The notes: generated by a model not told the origin, from the letters alone. 64,000 bases of DNA from a gamma proteobacterium NOR5-3 (GCA_000158155.1 DS999405.1:1601738-1665737), one strand, 5' to 3'; positions 27,223-37,602 are shown, counted from the first letter of the stretch. Program-made: numbers and translations.

Positions 27223-27393
27223 TACGCAGTTACCTATATGTTGGGTTGGCGCTAAGCGCCCGCCGCTCCTCCAGCAGGAACGACTCCTGTTTCAATAAAG
27301 CCAAGATGAAACGGTGCTGGATCTAGTTTCACCAAAAGCAAACAATTCAAGAGACTCAGGTCGGCATCAATCGGGGATGCTCGAAACAGTCAA

Positions 27394-28074
27394 TCAGCGT
27401 ATTAGCTGCCTGTTACGTGCTTCCCAAAGCACTGTGTCGAGCACCGCGCTTGCCGAAATACCAGTGCTATCAATGACTAAGGCATCATCAGCCGGTACCA
27501 GCGGGGACTCCAGGCGATTCCTGTCGCGTGCGTCCCGCTCCTCGATGGTCTCGAGAAGGCGCGCGAGGGTAACACTTTCACCTTTCTCCATCAACTGGAG
27601 ATGGCGACGCTTAGCGCGGGCTTCGGCACTGGCAGTAAGGAAGATTTTCAGGGGCGCATCCGGAAAAACCACCGTCCCCATATCCCGGCCATCTGCCACC
27701 AGACCAGGCGCTATCGCCATCTGGCGCTGGCGCTCAAGCAGGGCCGCCCGAACCTCTGCCATAGCGGCCACCTTGGACGCAGCCGCGCTGCAGGATTCCG
27801 TGCGAATCGCCAGGCTGATGTCCTCGCCGTCCAGCAGGACCTGCGTCAAGCCCTCGGCAGCAGGCACAAAGTTGAGTTTGAGACCCCGCGCGATGCTCGC
27901 TAATGCTGACTCATCCCTCATATCGGTAGACGACGTCAGCGCGGCCAGCGCGGTCACCCGGTACAAAGCGCCGCTATCGAGCATATGCCAGTCCAGTTGG
28001 CTCGCGAGGCTGTAGGACAAAGTCCCCTTCCCCGCGCCGCCGGGGCCATCAACCGTAATGACCGGCACACTCAC
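27394..28074 (-). CDS. cmk: Cytidylate kinase
   Basis: This enzyme phosphorylates CMP and dCMP with ATP. It has 226 residues of the P-loop nucleoside monophosphate kinase fold. The P-loop is VDGPGGAGKGTLS near residue 9. The CMP-binding region includes LDSGALYRVTALAAL, and the lid has DGRDMGTVVFPDAPLKIFLTASAEARAKRR. The GTG start at 28074 overlaps the aroA stop by four bases, indicating translational coupling. The order aroA-cmk-rpsA is conserved in this group. Confidence 0.97.
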   Translation of the reverse strand: MSVPVITVDGPGGAGKGTLSYSLASQLDWHMLDSGALYRVTALAALTSSTDMRDESALASIARGLKLNFVPAAEGLTQVLLDGEDISLAIRTESCSAAASKVAAMAEVRAALLERQRQMAIAPGLVADGRDMGTVVFPDAPLKIFLTASAEARAKRRHLQLMEKGESVTLARLLETIEERDARDRNRLESPLVPADDALVIDSTGISASAVLDTVLWEARNRQLIR

Positions 28075-29381
28075 TCGCCAGCGTCTCGGGATGCGATTTG
28101 CAGGCCCAGGCCCCGAGTGAGGGAATCAAAGCCGGGAAAAGATGTCGCCACGTGATCGCAGTCAAGAACTCTGATGGGACCTTCTGCGCGCAGTGCCGCC
28201 ACGGCAAAGGACATGGCAATGCGATGATCGTGAAACGTTCTGACCGTGCCCCCGGACAGTGTGCCTCCTTCGATGATTATTCCGTCATCGAGAACTTCGT
28301 TGCGCACCCCAAGCGTTCTTAAGCCCTCAGCCATACTGGCAATCCGGTCACTCTCTTTCACCCGCAGCTCTTCGGCACCGCGCAGGACGGTACGACCCTC
28401 CGCACAGGCTGCTGCTATAAAGAGTACGGGGAATTCGTCGATAGCAAGCGGCACCAGATCCCGGGGGATGTCGATACCTCGAAGCGGCGCTGATGTCACC
28501 AGAATATCGGCCACGGGTTCGCCACCGATTTCGCGCTCATTACTCAGGGTGATATCTGCGCCCATGAGACGCAGAATGCTGATCACACCGGTGCGGGTCG
28601 GATTGACACCCACGTGGGTGAGCAGCAGCTCTGAGCCCGGCGCGATACTTGCCGCAACCAGCAGAAACGCCGCGGATGAAATATCTGAGGGCACATCAAT
28701 GTCACAGCCATGCAACTGGCCACCGCCGCGCAGACTCACCGAGCTTTCCCGGGACTCAAGCTGGTAGCCAAAACCCCGGAGCATTCTTTCCGTATGATCT
28801 CGAGTCGGGGCCGGCTCGGTCACAGAGGTCTCCCCCTCGGCGAAAAGCCCTGCGAGCAACACGCAGGATTTCACCTGGGCACTGGCCATGGGTAAATCGT
28901 AGTGAATGCCATGAAGTTTCGAGCCTCCGGCGATGCGCAGTGGCGGCCTGCCGCCATCACCCGATTCGATAGAGGCGCCCATGCGCGCAAGCGGCGTGAT
29001 CACCCGCTGCATGGGCCGCCCCATCAACGAGACATCGCCCACCAACTCGCTGGCAAAATTTTGACCGGCAAGAATACCCGCGAGTAATCGCATACTGGTG
29101 CCGGAATTGCCCATATCCAGGCTTGAGGACGCGGCCCGAAGACCTTCAAAACCCACGCCCTGAATACGCAAAGCGCCCTTCCTGGGGCCATCAATCTCTA
29201 CACCCAGAGCGCGAAAGGCCGCCACTGTAGCCAGGGCATCCTCACCCTGAAGAAAACCCGTTACCGTGGTTTCCCCCGTGGCCAGAGCACCTAACATCAC
29301 TGAGCGGTGCGAAATCGACTTATCCCCGGGGACGCGCGCCTCACCGTGAATACTGCCTCCGGGGGCTACCAAAAATTCCAC
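28071..29381 (-). CDS. aroA: 3-phosphoshikimate 1-carboxyvinyltransferase (EPSP synthase)
   Basis: This is the sixth enzyme of the shikimate pathway, joining shikimate-3-phosphate and PEP. It has 436 residues. Key motifs: GDKSISHRSVMLGALA near residue 19, MGNSGTSMRLLAG, and the C-terminal RVKESDRI (here LRVKESDRIASMAEGL). The loop at LAGILAGQ replaces the class I LAA sequence seen in E. coli, so the enzyme resembles class II or intermediate types. Start is GTG 29381 with AAAGGAG ten bases upstream. Unlike in Pseudomonas, it is separate from tyrA, with a 113-base gap. Confidence 0.96.
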   Translation of the reverse strand: MEFLVAPGGSIHGEARVPGDKSISHRSVMLGALATGETTVTGFLQGEDALATVAAFRALGVEIDGPRKGALRIQGVGFEGLRAASSSLDMGNSGTSMRLLAGILAGQNFASELVGDVSLMGRPMQRVITPLARMGASIESGDGGRPPLRIAGGSKLHGIHYDLPMASAQVKSCVLLAGLFAEGETSVTEPAPTRDHTERMLRGFGYQLESRESSVSLRGGGQLHGCDIDVPSDISSAAFLLVAASIAPGSELLLTHVGVNPTRTGVISILRLMGADITLSNEREIGGEPVADILVTSAPLRGIDIPRDLVPLAIDEFPVLFIAAACAEGRTVLRGAEELRVKESDRIASMAEGLRTLGVRNEVLDDGIIIEGGTLSGGTVRTFHDHRIAMSFAVAALRAEGPIRVLDCDHVATSFPGFDSLTRGLGLQIASRDAGE

Positions 29382-29494
29382 GCTGTCATTTCTCCTTTAA
29401 ACCAGCTGGGGCCCACTGCCCCGCTCGGCACTGCCTACTGGGGCTGTTTACCGGGAACTGTATGCTTGACGGTACCGCCTGCCCACTTTACCCA

Positions 29495-30391
29495 TTAAGT
29501 ACCGCTATCTCGCAGTGCCAAATCTCTGGCAAATTCATCTCTCACGGTTTTGGCTGAGCGAAAAGTGCGCTCCAGGGCCGCGCCATCACGATCGGCGATA
29601 GAGCTGCGCAATGCATCCAGACGAACGCAAAAATCATCCATGGCGGCCAGTAAAGCATCTCTGTTGGCCAACGCTATGTCTCGCCACATGACCGGGTCAC
29701 TGGAGGCTATGCGCGTGAAGTCCCGAAAACCGCCCGCGGCAAAACGAAAGATGTCATCGCGAATCGGTGATTGTGCCAGCGCGTCCACCAAAGCATAGGC
29801 GAGTACATGCGGCAAGTGACTGGTAGCGGCGAGCACCTGATCATGCTCCAGCACATCCATGCACTGCAGGGACGCGCCCGCAGCGGACCACAGCTGCTGC
29901 ACGAGCCCGAGAGCCCGGGGATCCGTAGTGCTGTCAGGCGTAACAATGACCCGATGGTTTTCAAACAGTGCGGCATTGGCCGCCGCCACGCCCGAGCGCT
30001 CCGACCCCGCAATAGGGTGCCCGGGTACATACAGAGCGGCGGATTCGAGCCCCGAATCAGCCACGGCCCGATAGAGCTCACCTTTCACACTGGCGACATC
30101 GGTTATGCAGATCGCGTTACCGGGCGCCTTCAGCATTTTTAGAATTAAAGGCTCACAGGCTTGCGTGGGACAGGCCAGCACCGCAATTTCCACGGTTTGC
30201 ATCACAGCTTCCATGCTGGGTGCCGCTGTATCGATGACCCCCAGATTCACTGCTTGCTCAAGCACCGAAGGATCCAGGTCCCAGGCTGTTACTGACGATG
30301 CGAAGCCCGCCTTCTTGAGTGCGAGCGCCAAAGACCCACCGATGAGACCAAGGCCGACAAAACCTATTCGATAACGCGGCCTGTCACTCAT
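29495..30391 (-). CDS. tyrA: Prephenate dehydrogenase
   Basis: This enzyme makes 4-hydroxyphenylpyruvate from prephenate with NAD(P)+, the tyrosine branch. It has 298 residues. The nucleotide site is IGFVGLGLIGGSLALALKKAG at the N-terminus. The catalytic histidine lies in YVPGHPIAGSERSGV. Other family segments are ITDVASVKGE and ATSHLPHVLAYALVD. It is not fused to chorismate mutase or AroA. It starts 9 bases after pheA, and the hisC-type aminotransferase found here in Pseudomonas is absent. Confidence 0.95.
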   Translation of the reverse strand: MSDRPRYRIGFVGLGLIGGSLALALKKAGFASSVTAWDLDPSVLEQAVNLGVIDTAAPSMEAVMQTVEIAVLACPTQACEPLILKMLKAPGNAICITDVASVKGELYRAVADSGLESAALYVPGHPIAGSERSGVAAANAALFENHRVIVTPDSTTDPRALGLVQQLWSAAGASLQCMDVLEHDQVLAATSHLPHVLAYALVDALAQSPIRDDIFRFAAGGFRDFTRIASSDPVMWRDIALANRDALLAAMDDFCVRLDALRSSIADRDGAALERTFRSAKTVRDEFARDLALRDSGT

Positions 30392-30400
30392 GACAGGAAC

Positions 30401-31543
30401 TCAAAGTACGCCCCGGGGATAGGAGCCCAGAGGCTTGAGCAGGATCGACTGCTCCTCAAGTTCACGCATGATTTCAACTACCGCCGGGTCCTGAACATGC
30501 CCTTCAAATTCTATGAAAAACACATAGGCCCACTTTTCGGTACGCGAGGGACGGGTATCAATGCGGGTCAGACTCACGCCATGCCTGCGAAAGGGGTCCA
30601 GGAGTGTGAACAAAGCGCCGGGCTTGTTGCGGCTCGATACCACGATAGATGTTTTGTCCTGACCACTGGGCGGCACTTCGCTGCGCCCTATGACCAGAAA
30701 CCGCGTGGTGTTGTCCGCGGCGTCCTCAATATGCTCCGCCAGACGATCCAGGTGATAAGCCTCTGCGGCCATATCGCCAGCGATGGCAGCAGTACCTGGA
30801 TTTTCGGCCGCCATACGGGCTGCCTCACCGTTACTGCTGACCGCCAGGCGCTCAATCTTTGGCCAGTGCGCATCCAGCCAGTTACGACACTGAGCCAGCG
30901 CCTGCTGATGCGCACAAATGCGCGTCACGCTGTCCATCTGCGTTCCGGGCGAGGCCAGCAGGTGATGACTGATACGCATTTCTACTTCGCCGGCGATTTT
31001 TAGCGGCGAGTCGATAAAGCTGTCCAGGGTATGGCTCACCATGCCTTCTGTAGAATTCTCCACCGGGACGATGCCGTAGTTACAGTGTCCGGACTCCACT
31101 TCGGAAAACACGCTGTCGATAGTCACCTGGGGAACGCAGATAGCGGCATGACCGAAATGCTTGAGCGCTGCAGCCTGGGTAAAAGTCCCTTCAGGCCCCA
31201 GATAAGCGACCTGCAGAGGCTTTTCCAGCGCAAGACATGCCGACATGATTTCGCGAAAAACATGCGCAACTGTGGGTCCATCGAGCGGACCGCTGTCGCG
31301 CTCCATAATCCGGCGAAGCACCTGCGCCTCGCGCTCCGGACGATAGTAGACCACCTCTTGATCCGGCTCCCCCCGGGCACGCGCTGCCTGCACTTCAGCG
31401 AGTTTGATGGCGGCGACCCGCTGGGCACAGCGGGCGCGTTCGGCAATTAACGCCTGAATCTTGGCGTCTACCGCATCAATGTCAGCACGCACCTGGGCGA
31501 GATCCCGGTCATCCGACTGATTGCCGGGCATATCATCAGTCAT
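30401..31543 (-). CDS. pheA: Bifunctional chorismate mutase / prephenate dehydratase
   Basis: This enzyme converts chorismate to prephenate and then phenylpyruvate, the phenylalanine branch. Of 380 residues, 15-105 form the AroQ-type mutase (VRADIDAVDAKIQALIAERARCAQ). Residues 108-290 form the dehydratase (VAYLGPEGTFTQAA, VPVENSTEGMVSHTLD), and the C-terminal ACT domain binds phenylalanine (SIVVSSRNKPGALFTLLDPF, IDTRPSRTEKWAYVFFIEF). Feedback inhibition by phenylalanine is expected. It lies between serC (74-base gap) and tyrA (9 bases). Confidence 0.97.
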   Translation of the reverse strand: MTDDMPGNQSDDRDLAQVRADIDAVDAKIQALIAERARCAQRVAAIKLAEVQAARARGEPDQEVVYYRPEREAQVLRRIMERDSGPLDGPTVAHVFREIMSACLALEKPLQVAYLGPEGTFTQAAALKHFGHAAICVPQVTIDSVFSEVESGHCNYGIVPVENSTEGMVSHTLDSFIDSPLKIAGEVEMRISHHLLASPGTQMDSVTRICAHQQALAQCRNWLDAHWPKIERLAVSSNGEAARMAAENPGTAAIAGDMAAEAYHLDRLAEHIEDAADNTTRFLVIGRSEVPPSGQDKTSIVVSSRNKPGALFTLLDPFRRHGVSLTRIDTRPSRTEKWAYVFFIEFEGHVQDPAVVEIMRELEEQSILLKPLGSYPRGVL

Positions 31544-31617
31544 AGTGCTTCAGCTCCCGGAGTGCACGGCATGAGAATACGTCTGCAAATGGAGTGGGCA
31601 TAAGTATTCGCTGACGC

Positions 31618-32697
31618 CTAGCCGTGCTGGCGTTCGAAATCCTGCATGAACTCAATCAGCGTATCCACCGCCGCCTGGGGAATTGCGTTGTAGATACTTG
31701 CACGCATCCCGCCAACGGAGCGATGCCCCTTGAGATTCAACAAACCGGCAGCATCGGCCTGACTGAGAAACAGCTTGTCCAACTCTGCATCTGCCAGGGT
31801 GAACGGCACATTCATCCAGGAGCGATCGGCGACGGCCACCGGGTTTCCATAAAACGCACTGCCGTCGATCGCCGCGTAGAGACTGGTCGCTTTTTTGCGA
31901 TTGTGCTGTGCCATGGCCGCCAGGCCACCTTGAGACTCGAGCCACTCAAAGACCAGGCCTGCCAGATAAATGGAATAGGTCGGTGGCGTGTTGAGCATGG
32001 AATCGGCCTTGTCGATCACCTCCCAATTCATCATGGAGGGACAGGCGCTCATCGCTCTACCGTATAGCTCCCGTCGGACGATGAGAATCACCAATCCTGC
32101 GGGACCAATATTTTTTTGCGCGCCCGCGTAAATAACGTCGAAATCGTCAACAGCCAGCGGGCGAGACAGCAAGGTCGAAGACATATCCGCAACAATGGGC
32201 GCCTGACTCTCGGGCATCCAGTGAAATTCAATACCATCGATGGTTTCATTGGGCGTGAAGTGCAGGTAGGCAGAGTCGTCGGTGCTCAACCACACATCCT
32301 GCGCCGGTATCGCCCGAGGAAGCTCTTTGGATGCGGCGGCGACCTCTATAACCTCACCATAACGCCCGGCTTCAGCCATTGCCTTGGCCGACCATTGCCC
32401 GGTATTGGCGTAGGAAAAAGGCTTGCCCGTCGCACCCAGATTCAGCGGCACGGCGGCAAACTGCGTCGACGCGCCGCCCTGGGCAAATAGCACGGCAAAC
32501 TCGTCGCTGATTCCCAGCAAACGGCGCAGAGCCGCCTCGGCGGCCTCCACCGTGGCTACGACGTCACCGGAGCGATGACTCATCTCCATAAACGACATGC
32601 CGGTACCGTGCCAGTCGAGCATCTCCGCAGCGGCGCGCTCGAGGACCGCCTCGGGAAGCACCGCCGGGCCCGCGCAGAAGTTATAGGGGCGCGTCAT
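31618..32697 (-). CDS. serC: Phosphoserine aminotransferase
   Basis: This PLP enzyme transfers the amino group to 3-phosphohydroxypyruvate in serine synthesis and also serves pyridoxine synthesis. It has 359 residues. The N-terminus is YNFCAGPAVLPEAVLE, and the PLP lysine lies in DVIYAGAQKNIGPAGLVI. The C-terminal substrate loop has HRSVGGMRASIYNAI. Its ATG shares one base with the gyrA stop (TGATG), so the two are translationally coupled. gyrA-serC-pheA is a conserved order in Pseudomonas and relatives. Confidence 0.97.
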   Translation of the reverse strand: MTRPYNFCAGPAVLPEAVLERAAAEMLDWHGTGMSFMEMSHRSGDVVATVEAAEAALRRLLGISDEFAVLFAQGGASTQFAAVPLNLGATGKPFSYANTGQWSAKAMAEAGRYGEVIEVAAASKELPRAIPAQDVWLSTDDSAYLHFTPNETIDGIEFHWMPESQAPIVADMSSTLLSRPLAVDDFDVIYAGAQKNIGPAGLVILIVRRELYGRAMSACPSMMNWEVIDKADSMLNTPPTYSIYLAGLVFEWLESQGGLAAMAQHNRKKATSLYAAIDGSAFYGNPVAVADRSWMNVPFTLADAELDKLFLSQADAAGLLNLKGHRSVGGMRASIYNAIPQAAVDTLIEFMQDFERQHG

Positions 32698-35312
32698 CAG
32701 CCTTCGCCACCTTCGATGTTGCCAGCACCTTCTGTGCCTTCAGTCGCTGCTGAACCTTCAGTCGCTTCTGGGCTTTCAAGGGACGCCTCGCTCTCAACAA
32801 TGCGCTCAGCCCGCACCAGTGTTTCCCCCTCTTTGGTGCGAATAATGCGCACGCCCTGCGTGTTCCGCCCCAGCTGCGATACCTGATCGCACTGCGTTCG
32901 CACCAGTGTGCCCTGATTGGAGATAAGCATCAGCTCATCACCGCTAAAGACCTGCAAGGCGCCTACCAGGCGTCCATTACGCTGAGAACTGGCCATGGCG
33001 ATCACACCTTTACCGCCACGCCCTTTGGTGGGGAAGTCGTCAACCGCTGTGCGCTTGCCGTAGCCATTCTCACTCACGGTCAACACCGTGCCGGTAGCAT
33101 CAGGCACCAGCAGCGAAATCATGCGGTGACCTTCGGCCAGATTAATACCTCGCACGCCCCGACTGGCTCGACCCATGGGCCTGACGGCACTCTCGGAGAA
33201 TCGTGTGGCTTTGCCCTCACTGGAAAACAACATGACATCCTGACTGCCATCGGTAATGGCAGTGCCCACGAGCACATCATCGTCACCCAGGACAATCGCC
33301 CGCAGGCCCGCGGAACGCGGCGCAAAGCTCGCCAGATCAGTCTTCTTTACATAGCCGTTAGCGGTGGCCATGAAAATAAAGCGATCGTCGGTGTGCTCTT
33401 CCAACGGCAAAATAGACGTCACGCGCTCGCCTTCGTCCAATTGCAACAGGTTAACCATGGGGCGCCCCCGGGACGCGCGACCGGCGACGGGAATCTGGTA
33501 AACCTTGATCCAGTACACTTTTCCGAAATTACTGAAGCACAGCAGCGTGTCATGCGTGTTGGCAATGAGCAGGTGCTCTACGAAGTCTTCGTCCTTTACG
33601 GACAAAGCCGCCTTACCCATACCGCCACGACGCTGCACCTGGTACTCCGCCAGGGGCTGCGTTTTGGCATAACCACCGTGGGACAACGTCACCACGCGAT
33701 CTTCCGGCGTAATCAGGTCTTCTGCGGTGAGGTCTTCCTGAGAATCGCGAATCTCGGTGCGGCGCTCGTCGCCAAACTCCGCGGTAATTTCTTCGAGTTC
33801 TTCACGAATGACCGCCAGTAAGCGCTCAGGATCCTGCAAAATATCCATCAGATCCGCTATTTCAATCAGCTTGTCCTGATATTCCTTAAGCAGCTTTTCG
33901 TGCTCAAGACCGGTAAGGCGATGCAAACGTAAATCCAGAATCGCCTGGGCCTGGGTCGGCGAAAGCCGATACTCGCCATCGTGCAAGCCATAAAAAGGCT
34001 CGAGTTCATCCGGACGACAAGCCTCAGCACCGGCACGCTCCAGCATGCTGGTAACTTCACCCGGCATCCAGGACTGGGCCAGCAGGCTCTCCCGCGCGTC
34101 TGCGGGACTTGGAGAGGCCTTCACAAGTTCAATCACCCGGTCGATATTGGCCAGGGCGATAGCCAGACCTTCCAGCACATGCCCGCGCTCCCGGGCTTTG
34201 CGAAGGAGATACAGGGTGCGTCGAGTCACCACCTCACGGCGGTGTCTTAAAAAGGCTTCGAGAATTTCCTTGAGGTTAAGAACCCGCGGCTGACCATCAA
34301 CCAGCGCGACCATATTGATGCCAAAGACATTCTGCAGCGAGGTCTGCGCGTACAGGTTGTTGAGCACAACATCGCCAATTTCGCCTTTACGCAGCTCGAT
34401 AACGACACGCAGACCATCCTTGTCTGACTCATCACGAAGCTCGCTGATCCCCTCGAGCTTTTTCTCCTTGACCAGCTCAGCGATGCGCTCAATGAGCCGC
34501 GCCTTGTTAAGCTGATAAGGAATCTCGTGAATAATGATCGTGTCACGACCCGTCTTCTCGTCGGTAATAACCTCAGCTTTGGCCCGCACGTAAATACGCC
34601 CGCGCCCGGTACGATAGGCCTGCACGATGCCCGCACGTCCGTTGATAATGGCGCCGGTGGGAAAGTCAGGTCCCGGCAAATAGCGCATGAGATCGTCAAT
34701 GGTGATGTCGGAATCATTGATCAGCGCAAGGCAGGCGTTAACGACTTCGCGCAGGTTGTGCGGCGGTATATTGGTCGCCATGCCCACGGCAATACCCGCC
34801 GAGCCGTTAACCAGCAGATTCGGCACACGGGTAGGCAACACCACGGGAATCTGCTCTGTGCCGTCGTAGTTATCGACATAATCAACCGTGTCTTTATCAA
34901 GGTCGGCCAACAGCGCATGGGCGATCTTGGACATACGGATTTCGGTGTAACGCATGGCCGCTGCCGAATCGCCATCTACCGAACCGAAGTTGCCCTGCCC
35001 GTCGACCAGGGTATAGCGCATGGAAAACGGCTGCGCCATGCGCACAATCGTGTCGTAGACCGCGGAATCACCATGGGGGTGATACTTACCAATCACATCA
35101 CCCACGACCCGCGCGGACTTCTTGTAGGGCTTGTTCCAGTCGTTATTCAGCTCGTTCATGGCAAACAGAACGCGCCGGTGCACGGGCTTTAAACCGTCAC
35201 GGACATCGGGAAGCGCCCGCCCCACGATCACGCTCATCGCATAATCGAGGTAGGACTGCTTGAGTTCATCCTCAATTGTGACGGGAGAGATTTCTCTCGC
35301 TAATTCACCCAT
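32697..35312 (-). CDS. gyrA: DNA gyrase subunit A
   Basis: This is the breakage-reunion subunit of DNA gyrase, introducing negative supercoils with GyrB. It has 871 residues. The start [52 protein letters not shown] (described by position) is diagnostic. The catalytic tyrosine is in [13 protein letters not shown] (about residue 122). The quinolone region reads [19 protein letters not shown], with Ser and Asp at the positions of sensitive enzymes except for an alternative acidic residue, so no classic resistance change stands out. The C-terminal pinwheel has the gyrA-box QRRGGMGK. The tail is Glu/Gly-rich. Confidence 0.98.
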   Translation of the reverse strand: MGELAREISPVTIEDELKQSYLDYAMSVIVGRALPDVRDGLKPVHRRVLFAMNELNNDWNKPYKKSARVVGDVIGKYHPHGDSAVYDTIVRMAQPFSMRYTLVDGQGNFGSVDGDSAAAMRYTEIRMSKIAHALLADLDKDTVDYVDNYDGTEQIPVVLPTRVPNLLVNGSAGIAVGMATNIPPHNLREVVNACLALINDSDITIDDLMRYLPGPDFPTGAIINGRAGIVQAYRTGRGRIYVRAKAEVITDEKTGRDTIIIHEIPYQLNKARLIERIAELVKEKKLEGISELRDESDKDGLRVVIELRKGEIGDVVLNNLYAQTSLQNVFGINMVALVDGQPRVLNLKEILEAFLRHRREVVTRRTLYLLRKARERGHVLEGLAIALANIDRVIELVKASPSPADARESLLAQSWMPGEVTSMLERAGAEACRPDELEPFYGLHDGEYRLSPTQAQAILDLRLHRLTGLEHEKLLKEYQDKLIEIADLMDILQDPERLLAVIREELEEITAEFGDERRTEIRDSQEDLTAEDLITPEDRVVTLSHGGYAKTQPLAEYQVQRRGGMGKAALSVKDEDFVEHLLIANTHDTLLCFSNFGKVYWIKVYQIPVAGRASRGRPMVNLLQLDEGERVTSILPLEEHTDDRFIFMATANGYVKKTDLASFAPRSAGLRAIVLGDDDVLVGTAITDGSQDVMLFSSEGKATRFSESAVRPMGRASRGVRGINLAEGHRMISLLVPDATGTVLTVSENGYGKRTAVDDFPTKGRGGKGVIAMASSQRNGRLVGALQVFSGDELMLISNQGTLVRTQCDQVSQLGRNTQGVRIIRTKEGETLVRAERIVESEASLESPEATEGSAATEGTEGAGNIEGGEG

Positions 35313-35394
35313 AAATCGCCTTGAAATCGTGTTAGATCGGAAGAGTTTTCCAGCGTTCGCGACGCAGCGCAGCAGCGCCGGAAAACAGCCCGCG

Positions 35395-35400
35395 AGTATA
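35395..35400 (-). promoter_or_regulatory. Probable -10 element of the gyrA promoter
   Basis: TATACT on the minus strand lies 83 bases before the gyrA ATG. No good -35 is present at 16-18 bases. The same 12 bases around it (GCGAGTATACCT on the plus strand) recur at 41721-41732 before scpA, which supports a functional element. Confidence 0.4.
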
Positions 35401-35473
35401 CCTTTTTGCAGCCCCCCAAGGCTATGCCCAAAGGCAGGCCCACGCAGGGCTCAGCAGCATCTATCTGGCGCGC

Positions 35474-35479
35474 TATAAT
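35474..35479 (+). promoter_or_regulatory. Probable -10 element of the mtaD promoter
   Basis: A perfect TATAAT preceded by GCGC lies 50 bases before the mtaD ATG at 35529. No recognisable -35 hexamer was seen at the right distance. Confidence 0.4.
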
Positions 35480-35528
35480 CCTGCGGCAAGTCCCTCCACT
35501 GCGCCCTAGCACTCTTGAGATCATCGAC

Positions 35529-36860
35529 ATGAACCAGCCCGCTCTTACGGCCGACTTCATCATCCAGCCCGGCTGGATTATCCCCATGGAATCGGGCGAC
35601 GAAGTCCTTAGCGGCCATGCGATTGCCGTGGAGAATGGCCGAATCAAAGCGATACTGGCGAATCAGGATGTACCCCGGGACCCGGGTATGGAGCGCCTCG
35701 AACTGCCCGGACATGCGGTGCTGCCGGGACTCATCAATGCCCATGGGCATGCGGCCATGAGCCTGCTTCGGGGCTTCGCTGACGACCTGCCGCTCATGCC
35801 CTGGCTCGAAAACCATATCTGGCCGGCGGAAGCTGCCCACGTCAGCGAGGCGTTCGTGCGCGACGGAAGCACTCTGGCGATGGCAGAGATGCTGCTATCG
35901 GGCACCACCACGTTCAGCGACATGTACTTTTTCCCCGAGGTAGTGGCGTCACTGTGCCGAAAAATCGGCATGCGGGCACAACTGGCGACACCGGTTTTTG
36001 ATTTTCCCACGGTATGGGGAGACGGCGCTGACGACTACATCAGCAAGTCGCTGGCTTTACGGGATGACCTGAAAAACGTGGATCGTTTAAGCGTCGCTTT
36101 TGGCCCTCACGCGCCCTATACCGTGTCTATCGCGACGCTGGAAAAAGTCGCCCTGTTTGCCGCAGAGCTGGATATGGGCGTGCACATCCATCTCCACGAA
36201 ACCGCCGGCGAAGTCCTTAGCGCCGTGGAAGCCACCGGAGAGCGCCCCTTGGATACGCTCAGGCGCCTGGGACTGCTGGGACCCCGTACCCAATGCGTAC
36301 ATATGACCTCACTGGGCAATCAGGACATCGCCAGCCTTGCCGAGACAGGCGCGCAGGTTATTCACTGCCCCCAGTCGAATATGAAGCTCGCCTCAGGCAC
36401 CTGCCCCGTCAAAGAGCTGCAGGCGGCCGGCGTAAACGTAGGCCTTGGCACCGATGGCGCGGCCAGCAACAATGACCTGAATATGTTTAATGAGATGCAC
36501 AGCGCCGCTCTCCTGGCCAAACTCAGTAGTGCGGACCCCACGGTGCTGCCCGCATACCGAGCGCTGCATATGGCCACGCTGGGCGGCGCCATAGCACTCG
36601 GTCTTGATGATGAGATCGGTAGCATCAAACCGGGCAAACAGGCCGACCTCATCGCCATCGACCTGTCTGCACCGGCAACCCAGCCCCTTTATAATCCGCT
36701 CTCCCAACTGGTGTATGCCTGCACCGGCGGCGAAGTTACCCATAGCTGGGTGGGCGGTGAGGCGCTGCTGCGAGATCGCAAGCTCCTGACGCTGGATCTT
36801 CAGGAGACGCTGGAACGCGCGCAGAGCTGGGGCCGCAAAATCAGCACAAACGCGCAATAA
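35529..36860 (+). CDS. mtaD: 5-methylthioadenosine / S-adenosylhomocysteine deaminase (TRZ/ATZ family)
   Basis: This is a metal-dependent amidohydrolase that deaminates methylthioadenosine and related adenosines. It has 443 residues from the ATG at 35529. The metal-binding His-x-His is in PGLINAHGHAAMSLLRG. Further ligands are in HIHLHETAGEV, and the catalytic aspartate is in LGTDGAASNNDLNMFNEM. The C-terminal strand region has GSIKPGKQADLIAIDL. In Pseudomonas the orthologue sits in the same place, between gyrA and ubiG, and works in methylthioadenosine breakdown. Start choice is supported by similarity beginning at MNQPALTAD; the frame is open to 35406. Confidence 0.9.
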   Translation: MNQPALTADFIIQPGWIIPMESGDEVLSGHAIAVENGRIKAILANQDVPRDPGMERLELPGHAVLPGLINAHGHAAMSLLRGFADDLPLMPWLENHIWPAEAAHVSEAFVRDGSTLAMAEMLLSGTTTFSDMYFFPEVVASLCRKIGMRAQLATPVFDFPTVWGDGADDYISKSLALRDDLKNVDRLSVAFGPHAPYTVSIATLEKVALFAAELDMGVHIHLHETAGEVLSAVEATGERPLDTLRRLGLLGPRTQCVHMTSLGNQDIASLAETGAQVIHCPQSNMKLASGTCPVKELQAAGVNVGLGTDGAASNNDLNMFNEMHSAALLAKLSSADPTVLPAYRALHMATLGGAIALGLDDEIGSIKPGKQADLIAIDLSAPATQPLYNPLSQLVYACTGGEVTHSWVGGEALLRDRKLLTLDLQETLERAQSWGRKISTNAQ

Positions 36861-36885
36861 CACGGATATTGGACGCCTAACGGAC

Positions 36886-37602
36886 ATGACAATGACTCAA
36901 AGCCTAAACGTAGATGATGCAGAAATCGCCAAGTTCGAGGCTCTGGCTGCGCGGTGGTGGGACATGGACGGCGAGTTCCGGCCGCTCCACGAAATCAATC
37001 CCCTGCGAGCCAACTGGATCGATAGTCGATCTCCGGTCGCTGGCCAGCGGCTGCTGGATGTCGGCTGCGGCGGCGGCATTCTCGCTGAATCCATGGCGCG
37101 AAGGGGTGCCGAGGTCACGGGCATCGACATGGGGGAAGGCCCTCTCTCCGTCGCTCGCCTGCATCAGCTGGAGTCCGGCGTGGACGTACACTACCAGCGC
37201 AGCACCGCCGAGGAGTTTGCGCTGGAAAATCCCGGGCACTTTGACGTCGTCTGCTGCCTGGAAATGCTCGAGCACGTTCCGGACCCCGGAGCCGTGATTC
37301 AAGCCTGCGCCGACATGACGCGCCCCGGGGGCAACCTGTACTTCTCCACCATCAACCGCAATCCCAAGGCTTTTTTGTTTGCCATCGTCGGCGCAGAGCA
37401 CATTTTGCGACTGCTGCCTGCGGGCACCCACGAATATGAAAAATTTATTCGGCCCTCAGAGCTGGCGCAGTGGCTTCGCGACGCGAACCTGCAGCTGGAA
37501 GGCATGACCGGGCTGGTCTACAACCCCTTGAGCAAGCGCTATCGCCTGAATCCCAGCGACGTCTCGGTTAACTTTATGGTGCACGCGAGCAAAGCCGCGT
37601 GA
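36886..37602 (+). CDS. ubiG: Ubiquinone biosynthesis O-methyltransferase
   Basis: This SAM-dependent enzyme performs both O-methylation steps in ubiquinone synthesis. It has 238 residues. The N-terminal signature is EIAKFEALAARWWDMDGEFRPLHEINPLR (by position). The SAM motif is LLDVGCGGGILAESMARRGAEVTGID, and the post motifs are VCCLEMLEHVPDP and NLYFSTINRNPKAF. It lies 25 bases downstream of mtaD, and its stop overlaps the GTG start of the phosphatase gene by four bases. Confidence 0.97.
   Translation: MTMTQSLNVDDAEIAKFEALAARWWDMDGEFRPLHEINPLRANWIDSRSPVAGQRLLDVGCGGGILAESMARRGAEVTGIDMGEGPLSVARLHQLESGVDVHYQRSTAEEFALENPGHFDVVCCLEMLEHVPDPGAVIQACADMTRPGGNLYFSTINRNPKAFLFAIVGAEHILRLLPAGTHEYEKFIRPSELAQWLRDANLQLEGMTGLVYNPLSKRYRLNPSDVSVNFMVHASKAA

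Noticed and set aside
34527-35192. Long plus-strand frame antisense to gyrA
   Set aside because: It lies inside a highly conserved gene and its translation has no recognisable features; antisense frames are common at this base composition.
35334-35345. AGATCGGAAGAG, identical to the first 12 bases of a common sequencing adapter
   Set aside because: The bases that follow do not continue the adapter and the flanks read as a normal gyrA upstream region, so coincidence is more likely than contamination.
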